In this document: positions 46,431 to 57,031 of the stretch, piece by piece
Numbering within the stretch: the first letter of the stretch is position 1
Layout: each line of letters starts with the position of its first letter
Translations under genes and position numbers: made by a program
The notes under the pieces: generated by a model
Told to the model about the DNA's origin: nothing
The model's input: the letters and a program-made list of their open reading frames with translations, nothing else
The model's database searches: none
Assembly (NCBI RefSeq): GCF_022201045.2
Contig: NC_068556.1
Coordinates: forward strand, 22,301,501-22,365,500
Direction: 5' to 3'
Origin: Citrus sinensis
Taxonomy: Eukaryota > Streptophyta > Magnoliopsida > Sapindales > Rutaceae
DNA length: 64,000 nucleotides

Positions 46431-48037
46431 AATGCTCTCTCTGATGATCTCCGCCCAGTCCTTATCACTTCCTCTTCAAACCCTCTGCGTCGGGGTCTCA
46501 AGACTCTCACTTCAAACCCGGTCTCTTTCACTTTCACTCCAACAAAAACCAACCCTTTTCTCATAAAGCAAACAAAAATGTACCCACTTGCTGCTGCCTG
46601 CGGTGAAGGCCATGAAGAAGCCTTGAGCAAAGATGAAGATGAAGAAATGAAAAGGAGAGACCTTGAGCTGAGGTTGAGGAGGGGTCTTATCAAAAAAGTG
46701 TACTGTATCTTGGTATCTCAGTTGTTGTTTGGTGTTGTTGTCTATGCAGTGGCCAAGATTCACCCTCCAATCACAGCTTTCTTCAAGAAAAACTTACCTA
46801 CTTATATGGTCCTGTGATCATTGGCACCTTCTGTATGTAAAACTAAAACAATAACCCCGATATCTCTTTTGGTTTTCTTTTATTAATGTTTGTTCTTTAG
46901 TCTTTACTAACATAAAACCCACAATCTTTTTGCAGTCTGCATACCCATGATGCTTTTTCGGAAAAAGAGCTTCCTGAATGTTGCCTTGCTTTTGCTTTCC
47001 ACTGTTGGTATGCTTGTTCCAGTTGCTGTAAGCATACCTGATAGACCTTTAGTTGGGCTCAATGGTTTGTGTTCTTATTCTTTTGTTGACCCATTTAAGG
47101 ACTTGTCCTATTTCTCTATATGTATGATTGATTTTTTAATGGGTAATGCTCACAGAAAGAATGGTGCTTGCGGCGTTGCTTTCTACCTTGGCCACGGTTG
47201 CTTCACTCACCAAGTTCACTTTTTGGGCTTCTAAGAAGGGAAAGGACAAAGCGTTGAACCAGCTTGAGCCTTTAGTACAATTTACCCTTGTTTTTACTTT
47301 CACCAATGGTATTATGAAGGTTGGTGGTGATTTTTCTTTTTAAAGCTACAGTCACATCACACGGTTCTAATTAGTCTTTTCATTTAATTTATTTTAGGGA
47401 AATTATCATTCGTATACCCTATATTTGCTCTGTTATCAAAAATACTACAATACTTTGAGGGTGTATCAATCGTCCACCCTTAGTTGATAAAATGTATCAG
47501 CTGACCACCAAACCGTTAGTTGCCGTTTGAAAGTTAACGGAATTACAGTGAATTGACGATTTTACCTTTAAAAATTATCACTTGTATACCCTTAAATTCT
47601 TTTTTTATCACTTGTATACCCTTAAATTATCACTTATATCATATGAAAAGACCAAATTACCCTTCTGACGTCATCATACTTAAACGGCAACTAACGGTTT
47701 GATGGTCAGCTGATACATTTTGTCAACTTAGGGTGGACGATTGATACACCCTCAAAGTGTTGTAGTATTTTTGATAATGGAGTAAACTAAGGGTATACAA
47801 ATAATAATTTCCCTTTATTTTAATCTTGGATCATTTGTTCATTGGTTCAATTCTGCTGCTGCTATTGCTGTGCTGCATGTTTTCATCTGCTCCGGCTTCG
47901 TCATTTGTCGCACTCACAAGCTGCTGAAGCGTTTCGGCTATGATGAATATATAGGGGCCTCTGCTCATCTTTTCTTCTTCATATTTGGCCTCTTTGTCAA
48001 GATATGGGAGATTCTATGGACGTGCTACAGAGGCTGA
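46431..48037 (+). pseudogene. T9: TMBIM-like gene, frameshifted and with MITE at exon 4
   Basis: An ATG at 46434 opens a Ser/Leu-rich presequence (MLSLMISAQSLSLPLQTLCV) that stops before the membrane domain. The membrane domain is in another frame, open from ATG 46578 (LIKKVYCILVSQLLFGVVVY). Just before the first donor (about 46800-46838) another frameshift is needed to read YGPVIIGTF. Exon 2 (46936-47064, ending VGLNG), exon 3 (about 47153-47321, MVLAALLSTLATVASL, then FTFWASKKGKDK) and exon 4 (about 47824-48037, HKLLKRFGYDEYIGASAHLF) are recognisable. Exon 3 is the closest in the array to classical LIFEGUARD proteins. A MITE sits at the intron 3/exon 4 border. It lacks the 15-residue repeats and both family aspartates. 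Confidence 0.7.
47397..47813. mobile_element. Mutator-like MITE, copy 2, inserted in T9
   Basis: Ends are GGGAAATTATCATTCG and, inverted, CAAATAATAATTTCCC. Long inverted arms include ATACTACAATACTTTGAGGG and GACCACCAAACCGTTAGTTG, with their complements in the right half. A perfect 9-bp target duplication, TTTATTTTA, flanks it (47388-47396 and 47814-47822). No transposase is encoded. The insertion abuts the start of T9 exon 4. Confidence 0.9.
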
Positions 48038-49165
48038 AGGTTTAAACAGCGGCATCGTTTTTTTTAATTGGTAGTATCCGGTAAAAGATATCTTTGCAAT
48101 GACAAATCTTTTGTAGTAGACATTTTGGGAACAAATGTAATCATGCGGCAGCCTTCCCTTCTGTTAATTTTGCTCTTAAATCATCTGGTTGAGTTGAGAC
48201 TCAAGAGAGCGTATTCCTAGTAGTTGTTTTGAAACTGACAATTTCTAATGCAGTAAAGTAGAGATTCATCATTGAATTTATCTGAACTTCAAATGATAAA
48301 GAATCCCTTCAAGGTTTTGGAAAGGATTGACTTAAGAATGCAGGACATGTCTTCTAGGATTCACAAGACTGAAACTCTAATACTAAAACAACCCGAAACA
48401 ATGCCGATTTAACAGAGCTGATTATATATAGACAGAGCACATCAGAAGAAAGTTGAAAACCACTAACACAGTTTCAGTGTCTCAAAGCCTCATTAAAACT
48501 GATTTTATCTATACATTAAATTTCGCTAAAACAACATGTATGCTAACCTTTAGTCCGTTTCCGTGGCAGAGCAAATGATGCAAAATCTATAATAACCTAA
48601 TTTAAAAAATTTTAAACCATAACTTCAACAAATCATTAAGAGAGTTGATAGGATGAAACAACTCAATTTAAAATGGGATTGAACCATACATGGCTGGAAA
48701 CCATAGAATAAATCCGAAAACTTTATTAACAACATGAGCATGTATGAAGCAATCCAATTACTAACAGCAAAATAACCACAAATGCAGGCATCATTCTTAG
48801 CAACGATAAAATACCGATAATAGTTCTTAGAAACAAATATAGAGCAGCAGGGTTGGGAACATTAAAGGCTTAAGATGAGGATAGAATTTTGTAAGGAAAG
48901 AGACAGATATAAAAGGAAGTTTCTACCATAGCATCATCGTGGGTTCCCGCAAAAACTTGCATTAAAAGAAATTCTGATCAATAAAAATCATAAAATGTGA
49001 TTTTAATATGAATCCAGTTACTTGGAATTTTCTATTGAATAAAATATTTACAAAATAAATTACAATGATCAAATAAATTATTTAAGACAAACTAAATACA
49101 CATTATTCTGAGAGTAAAACACATGTTATTAATTCAGAACACTTTTGTCCTGGAGTCATAACTAA
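48038..49165. other. Spacer between the TMBIM-like array and the BSD gene
   Basis: AT-rich, no gene. The right ~100 bp are the likely 3' UTR of the minus-strand BSD-domain gene. Confidence 0.5.
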
Positions 49166-50350
49166 TCATGATTTAACTGGTTGATCGTCATCTTCAATAT
49201 CCCAGCTCAAATCCTCATCTTCCTCAGCAGCATTCAACTGCTTTCGCAAATCAGCTCTACTCACGCTGCTGACAGCATCACCCTTATTCTCATCATTGCT
49301 CCTAATATCCTCAATCTCATCCCACCCAAGATCTTCCTCCTCAGGCATAGACGGTTGGCTTGAGACCACCGACACATCACTATCTTTGCACGAATCAACA
49401 TTCTCTGCCTTCTCCTTCACAACCACAGATTTCTCACTACTATTTTCCTCGCTCCCAGAATTTCCATTCCCTGACTTCTCAACATCATTCTCATTGACTA
49501 AATTCTCAGCCGAGTCTCCCTCCTTCGGCTCCAAATTTCCACTTGATTCACCCTTAATCATAGACACACCACTCTCATCATCGTCATCAAAATCCCAACT
49601 CAAATCCTCATCCTCATCCATAGAAATGACTCTGTTCACCAGCCTAGCTCTCGCCTCCTCCGCTTGTTTCAACTTATGCACCCCATAAAAATACCTACTC
49701 CAAAATGTTTCTTCATCAACAACTTCATTATTCAACACAACCTCCCTATAAATCTCTCCAATAACCCCATTTTCCTTGAGCAGTTTCTCAATTTCAACCA
49801 TTCTCTCACCATCCAACTTAAAACCTAATTTCCAACTCCCAAACTCTTCTAAATCCTCCGGTTCCTTACAATACGTATCGTAATTGCTCTGAAGCGAATT
49901 CAATTGCATTTCAAAACGACTATAAATTTTAACATCACTCAACCGTCTGCTACCACTTCGACTATTATTATTAATATTATTATCAGAACCAGAATCGTAT
50001 TGATCTTGTGATTCGGTTAAGAGATTGCGCTTACCCTGAGAGATAATATCAGCCGTCGATTTCCAGACGGTGGAGCTGATGTCGTCGATGGCTTGGCCGA
50101 CAGACTCCAGCGACTCTTGCGCGACGGAGGCGCCGATCTCGAAGGACGCAGGTAAGTCCTTGACGGCGCGCGAGGCGGCCTCGCGGATCACAGCGGTCTC
50201 CTTTTTCAGGCCGGATCGGAAATCCTCGAAGTCCTTTTTGTAGGATTCGATCACCGAGCCCCATACTGAGTTCAAATTCGGATTCGGGTCCGGGTTTTCC
50301 GACTCAGAGGGTTCTGGATCTTTAGAGAACACGGACTTGAAGAAATTCAT
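49166..50350 (-). CDS. BSD domain-containing protein
   Basis: An uninterrupted frame of 394 aa. The N-terminal third holds amphipathic stretches (VWGSVIESYKKDFEDFRSGL, and IDDISSTVWKSTADIIS). A BSD domain lies at about residues 175-240, with the hallmark Phe-Trp pair in EETFWSRYFYGVHKLKQ. The C-terminal 150 residues are Ser/Glu/Asp-rich with three short acidic tryptophan motifs: EDLSWDFDDDD, EDLGWDEIEDI and EDLSWDIEDDD. BSD domains are three-helix modules also found in TFIIH p62-like and synapse-associated proteins; the exact plant role is not established. The start is the first ATG (MNFFKSVFSKDPEPSE). It lies downstream of the MO25-like gene on the same strand, ~720 bp away. Confidence 0.92.
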   Translation of the reverse strand: MNFFKSVFSKDPEPSESENPDPNPNLNSVWGSVIESYKKDFEDFRSGLKKETAVIREAASRAVKDLPASFEIGASVAQESLESVGQAIDDISSTVWKSTADIISQGKRNLLTESQDQYDSGSDNNINNNSRSGSRRLSDVKIYSRFEMQLNSLQSNYDTYCKEPEDLEEFGSWKLGFKLDGERMVEIEKLLKENGVIGEIYREVVLNNEVVDEETFWSRYFYGVHKLKQAEEARARLVNRVISMDEDEDLSWDFDDDDESGVSMIKGESSGNLEPKEGDSAENLVNENDVEKSGNGNSGSEENSSEKSVVVKEKAENVDSCKDSDVSVVSSQPSMPEEEDLGWDEIEDIRSNDENKGDAVSSVSRADLRKQLNAAEEDEDLSWDIEDDDQPVKS

Positions 50351-51068
50351 CGAAGGTTTCCTTTTTCTTCCTTCCTCTTTTGGTGTTTCTCAGGGGTTTC
50401 GAAGAGGAATCTCGGTATGCCAGCAGGAGACGCCAGAGAGAAAGTGCAAGAATATATAATTGTCAGCTAATAGAGTTTCCACTAATTACTGATATTGTAA
50501 TTATATAAATAACTAATTTGATTAATTATAGAGTTCTAAAATCTTGCATTATTATTAATATTATTATACGGGGAAAAAAAAAGGGTTAAAGTTGAAGGTT
50601 GTTTAGCAGTTTTAAGGATTTACAGCCCACATCTGAGAGGGAAAGAAACTGACAGGATGTTAGTTAACCTGTCCGGCTATTAACTGTATAAACTGTCACG
50701 CTTAACAAACATAATCCCTAAATCGACAGATGTTGTACCACTAACGGTTGACGTTAACGGGCCTCTCAAGTCAATATTATGAAAATGATCTAATGTGAAA
50801 TGAACATTTCTAACACTCAAAACCAGCTCTGTCCATCTACAAACAATTTGCTTTGATTTGCTTGATGAAAACGATACAACACCAACTATAAAAACCAGAT
50901 CGATTTTGTTTCATAACTTGTAAGAACAGGATGTGCCGCATTTACAACTATGCATTTATGACTTGTCTTTCCACTCGGCAAATCATAGCAGCAGAAAAAT
51001 CATTTTAATTTTAAATATAGATAGAATCTCATTACAAAAGGAGATACAGACGACTCGGGATTTGGAAC

Positions 51069-54000
51069 CTAGCAGTCATGATTAGGCAGACCAGACACTC
51101 TTTCAATTTCCTTCATGATCAGTTCCTTTTCCTCTTCAAACTGGTCGTCATCCGCACCTGCAAAGTATTCTTGGAGTGATGATCTTGAAGCACAAGTAAG
51201 ATTTTCACCGAGGGCTTTCCTAAACGACATTTTCAAGTATAAATTTCAGGTCTCGTGCCAGGCAGCATGCAATTACCTTTTCCAACAGAGAGATTGCGAA
51301 GCAGCTCCAGCAATTTTTCATGGTTTTTCGCCAGAATAACCTTTACTTCATGCGGCTTGTTAGGATTAGCAACAAAAACCTACATGTTAGAAAGGAGGAG
51401 AATAAAAGCAAATGAGAACCAAATTTAAGTGGAATTATTTTCATCAACTAATTCTCTGTCACAATAGTTAACATGCATTCTTCAACTCATTGGTCCCCTT
51501 TCACGTATTAAAATTTAAAGGGTGATTTGGATTCTCCCACACCAGATAAAAATATTCATTACACTGAGGAGGATTCAAAATCTGGAATAAATTCCCCAAC
51601 TGTTCTGTCACGTGGAATCTTGTCAAAAAAAGAAGTAAGTGGATCCACTAGCTTTTGCTCTCACTGTCTGTCAATACCAGCTCAGGATGATCATGAAATG
51701 AATATTTCAAGATCGTTGAAACACTTCACATATCAAAATGCATCCATAAACTTGTTCAATATTCAAAGGATGGCACAAACTCCCTGTTACTTTCAGGTGG
51801 GAAGCAAGAAGGCAGGATTTGGGGATAAGTGCTCTATCGCCCACCAACTCATGCCATTGAAAAATTTTCAAAAAGAGCATTTGTTTTATTTCTTCTTTTA
51901 AGAAAATTTATATATCCATCTGAGCAAGTAGAATTGATGTCTTCCCAATAGATATCCCAAACCAAAGACAATTAATTTATGTGCTAAAATAAAATGGACT
52001 CCAGTTCTACCGAATGAGTGGTACTGCACCCATGGGAAACGTATTGGGATCAAGTCATGACATTGAACCCAATTGTGGATGAGCCTAAGGCATTAACAGC
52101 TTTGTTGATATATAGACAGGAAGGGAAAATGAGAAAGCATGAAGAAAATGGAATATCATCACCTTGAAAATGTGGAAAGCTGAGATCTGAATATTTTTGC
52201 TCGAATCCTGTTAGTCCAAAAGTAAACAGAGAAGAAATGGTTAGGAACAAGGTAAAAGCTGCAAATATCTACTGAACACGAGATTTTAGACTATTTTAGA
52301 TTTGGCAGTCCATTCATTCACAACCAACATTATCATCTCACGATTCAAACCTTCGAACTGTAAACCAAATCTTATCTTATCAGAAAGATGAAAAGAAACA
52401 CAGTCCTTCGTGAAACAAAGTCCAAGAACAAAAATAATAATAATAGCCCCTAGCATAGCAAAAATTACTAAAACATTTTACTTTCCTTCAAGCAGAAACT
52501 CCACTCCTGAGGGTTGTCTAAGATGGCCTTTGATCATTATCAGCTCTTATTCTCATTCTAATTTGCATAAAAAGAAGATTGATCATGGTGGAAAGCATTT
52601 TAGAAGATATTCTTCTGGGATAACTATAAAAACGATAAAGGAATGAAATGCTTCAAGACATCAGACCAAAGAAAGCCAACAGTTAAATTCTATTACAGAG
52701 TCCAGCATGGGAATAGAAGCATCTTTATGTTGTTGACAAAATATTGAAGTGAAACAAATAAAATCATGTACGCCAGAAGAAAAAGACAGCCCAAGCTGAA
52801 TAAAAGACAGCAAAAAAGATAGTGAACATTCATGATTTATCATAATAGGGAATCACCATAATGCTGCCCAGAAAAGTACCACTACTGGTCATGCAGACAA
52901 AAGATGACCAGAAGAACCACAAAGCACATAAGGAAAGAATTAAAATACCTTCAGCAGTGTCATCATGACTTTCAAAAATCGAACTTCTAAAATGTATCTC
53001 TTCATTATATGGGAATTTGGAGGCTCCAAAAGAAACTCCGAGAGAAGCTAAATCCATGAAGACTACATAATTAGTAAATCTTGTAGATCTAAATAATGAA
53101 AGAGACCAAAGTGGAAACTCTAGCCTGAACTAACCTTCAAAGATTGCCTTCTTGTTACGTAATTAGAAGACGTCAACAGTTTCTCATACAGATCAAAGAA
53201 CTGGAACAACAGTATCTCATCAGATACGCTGAAAGGATAAAATGTAAATCAAATTTATGAATAAAATTTTAAAAACAAATGCTATTTTCGCTCCCTGCAC
53301 CATGCAGATGCATAAAATCAAGGGCATGTGCACTTGATTGTCTCAAAAACAACAACAAAAACTCAGACCTTTTAAAACTGTTTTCTAATAAACTTTAAGC
53401 CAAAGAAAATTAGTAGGTGGAAACACATTCAATCTTGATTAAGAGTTCTGAAGCAACACTTCAGCCATATGTAGATCTGTCATGAATACCATCACACAGA
53501 AATTAAGTGAGTGCATACCTCATCATAATGAGCAGTCAAATATTCAGAGACTACGGTTAAATGTTTTGTAAGCAGATCCTGTCATTCAAAAGGAACCATA
53601 AGCATAAAAGTTCAATAGGTAAATGTCAAAAAAATATGGCAGATAACAAACTAATAAGTCTGACCTTGAAGGTAGAAAATGCATCTGAAGCAACGTCAAA
53701 GGTAGGTAACTCCACAAATTTGAAGAATAATTCAAAGCTTGCAGACTCTAAAATGTATCTGAAAAATCACTATAAATTTAACTGCATGAAAAGATGAAAA
53801 CATAAAGGGGCACATACATTTTTCTGCAAGAAAAAAACATATCAAAACAGCGGATTCCATTATGGAAATTTTATTGCTTTGACAAAGCGCTGGGTTTTCA
53901 TAAATTTTTTATGAGATCTAAGTATCTCAGTTCTGAAAGCTTGACCACTTATTCCTCCAACTACATGCAGTTCTCTATATTGCATGTCGGGTTCATTTCA

Positions 54001-55587
54001 CATTTAAATGAGTAATATGGTCCTTTCTGTCCACCATAAACAACCCAGAAAGAAACAGACAAGGTGCAAAGAAATATCTTACCTAGCAAGTGACGGAAAT
54101 TTTATGCACTCCCTCAACATAATTCCACAATGTAAAGCAACTTCCTTATTATCATAGCTGCTTGTACAAAAAACAATGTGTCACACGCAGTATTACCATA
54201 CTTGATTTGTATATTGAAAACAATAGATAAGTGTAAGAAGACGGTAATCAACTACATTTTTGGGTCAAGATAGTTCCTTGAATGAACAGTCACTGAGTAC
54301 AACTAAACAATCTATGAAATAAAACAGCAACAATTAACATATGTACAGAACCTCAAGCCTATAAACAGAATCATCATCTTTCCAAATGATAGTACTCGGG
54401 CCTCCCCAGGTGACTAAATTGGCCATATCTACACAAGATAGGATGACCGGATATGGTGAACAACCCATTCTCAAAAAACATAGAAATAAGGCACAAAAGC
54501 GTAAGTACAAATGAAAAATATGGCATAAAATTACCAGACGACAAGAAAATCCAGTAACTCGAAATGGTTCTCAATGAATTGTACACAGCAATATGTGGAG
54601 TCAACTTTTTGCTTCAACAATATGGACCAGCAATGCACTAAATCCTTTCTCGCCTATATCAAACAAACAACATATACATCATTGCGAGAAAATACATAAT
54701 CTACATGCATGAAAATGTTTAAATAGTTGTGATAACTTACTTCCCATCCCAGTATTGGCAACTTGTGAACTAGAAGGATGAGAACATCCTCTTTACAAAC
54801 TTCAGTTGCCAACTGTAAAACTTGGTCTGCATTTGGTTCAACCTCCCCATCTCCAGAAAGCATACACCTCATTGTTACAAAATTCTTTTCAATTTCTTCC
54901 ATTGCCTGCAGTAAATACACGAAAGAAAGGTATCAATATCCATAGAAATAACTGGCCAAAAGAGAAATCCGGTCCAATATCACTTATGGACTCCTTTAAG
55001 AATATGTCTATGTATGAATTAACATGTAAGCTAAGTGACTGTGTCAGTCTCTGCTCCACAAGATTGTAGCATTTGCTTCCTTCTTTAGGGTAACATGGCT
55101 ACTGCAGAAAGCAGACTTCACACTTCCACAAACTGAAATCATGCACTCACCAAGCAAGCAAAACACAGTGATCGCATTTGTAATCATCCATTTCAAGTAT
55201 TTGATTTCTCTGTCTCTCTCTTTTCTTTTCTTTCTTTTTTTTTTAAAAATTAAATTCTCTAAAACAATGAATGTACAGTAATGCCAACAAATATAACTAT
55301 TCAATTTAGCAGTCCACAGTAAAGCAAAAGCAATTGATAGAAAATCATCATATTACGGACACAATCCACAGAACCCAAATGAAAATTTCTTCATTAACAA
55401 CAATTCAAGGCTAACCCAGATGAAAATTCAAGCATAAAACAGAGAAATTGAATCAAAATGATACCTTTTCGAGGGCTTTGACTTCAACAACGGTCTTGAT
55501 GTCGAGAGCCATTAGGCTTACCTTGGTCGCCTTCACCACCTCCAGAGGCGTTTTAGGCCTTGACGGCTTGAAGAATGAGAACGACAT
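51069..55587 (-). CDS. MO25-like protein (CAB39 family scaffold)
   Basis: Eleven exons on the minus strand: 55465-55587, 54741-54905, 54535-54653, 54083-54157, 53665-53758, 53519-53578, 53135-53200, 52949-53047, 52163-52207, 51277-51379 and 51069-51157. They total 1038 bp (345 aa) with every phase consistent, the usual family length. The Mo25 helical-repeat domain spans the whole protein: start MSFSFFKPSRPKTPLEVV, then LHCGIMLRECIKFPSLAR, FVELPTFDVASDAFSTFK, NYVTRRQSLKLLSEFLLEPP, QISAFHIFKVFVANPNKP and an acidic tail ending GLPNHDC. MO25 proteins are armadillo-like scaffolds that activate STE20/GCK-type kinases, in plants linked to cell polarity and division. The largest introns (52208-52948 and 51380-52162) hold no gene. 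Confidence 0.95.
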
Positions 55588-57031
55588 GATCGATCGTCGT
55601 TTTGAATCTGATCAATTCAAACTCTCTTTGTATCTTCTTTACCTTTGCTTTATTATTGCTCGTGTTTGGTTTTTGTAGTCTCTTTTGTTATTAGGTCGCC
55701 TGATCATGCATTTCACTGTTTTTTTTGTTGATTTTTCGTAGAGTTCTACAAAATTGAAAATGTGGAAAAATTAGAACAACCAGAACAAGCTGTGTTGAAA
55801 CTAGACATCAATTATGACTTTAGTCCCTCAAGTTTTATAGAATCTTCAACAAGTTCAATAATATTACAAATATAGCAATTTAGGGCCAATTTGGAATTAG
55901 ATATAAGCTATTTCCGTTGGGCCGATAAAAAAAGTTGTTAATTTAAAAAATATTTTGATAGTTGATAAATTATATTAGTGTAGTTGATGTGAGTTTAAAA
56001 AGTACAATAAATGTGTTTATAAATTTTATTATGAAAGTACTATTTTATTGTAAAATAACTAAAATAAACATAAGTTTAAATTGTCTATTAAAATAAGTTT
56101 AATAAAATTGTTTAAACATGTCTTTTTTTCTTTTTAAAGCATTTAAAATTACATAAAAGTGAAAAAATTTAATTAAAATAAAATATAACGAATTTTATAA
56201 TCTATTAAATAAAATATAATAAAAATTCATATTTATACACACATCCAAATAAAATAAAAAAATAATATGAATTACATTTACATTAAATTTGTTACAACAA
56301 TTTTTCTCAATCTTTCTGTTTCTTGTGATCTAGAGTTATTAATATTGTGATACTCTTCTTAAGTGCCATTGTTTTTTTCTATTTCTTCCTCAAAAATCGA
56401 AGTAGGATCATTTTTAATGTTGTCAAAATGAATATCACAATGTGCATGCCTCATTGTGTATTGTACAATGTTATAATTTTAATGAATATTTACGCAATCA
56501 TATGTAAGTTTTATTAATTCTAATAATAGAAAATAAACGTAAAATACAAAAAATGTGAATTCATTAGATCAAAATTTTGATATTAAAGAAAATGTATAAT
56601 AGTTAGAGCGGTAATATAATATTTAATGGTTTATATATTATAGTTATCTTTTTATTAAAACGATAAAGTTGAGACTTTAAAAAAGTGTGATGACTTATTT
56701 AATGAGCTCATTATAAAAAATAATTTTCCACTTATTTTTATAATTTTTGTTAAAAGTCGTAAAATAAGTAGGTCATAAAATTTTAACCTTGTCACAAATT
56801 ACCCAATAATTGTAATTAGTGTTATCGTTTTATGACAGTGATGGTAATTACGACAAAAAGTAGGGGCATTACTGGTAATTAAAAGCACCATAGAAGCTTG
56901 TAACCGCCGACTCCGCCAATCGACCCGACTGACACAACGTAATAAGAAGACAACAATCAGAACAAGCGCGAAGAAATCACAATTCACAAAATTCAATCAT
57001 CAATCGTCAATCAATCATTTGAGATTTGATA
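55588..57031. other. Divergent intergenic region between the MO25-like and FBL4-like genes
   Basis: About 1.4 kb of AT-rich DNA between two diverging genes, so it holds both promoters. The middle (about 55885-56790) starts with GGGCCAATTTGGAATTAGAT and ends near AAGTCGTAAAATAAGTAGGT and may be a decayed hAT-type MITE. No coding sequence is seen. Confidence 0.45.

Noticed and set aside
49296..49688. Plus-strand open frame of 130 codons opposite the BSD gene
   Set aside because: A shadow of the acidic Ser/Glu-rich C-terminal coding region; low-complexity Ser-rich product.
51527..51901. Plus-strand frame of 124 codons within the MO25-like gene
   Set aside because: It lies in the large intron between exons 9 and 10, on the other strand, without splice signals or recognisable domain.
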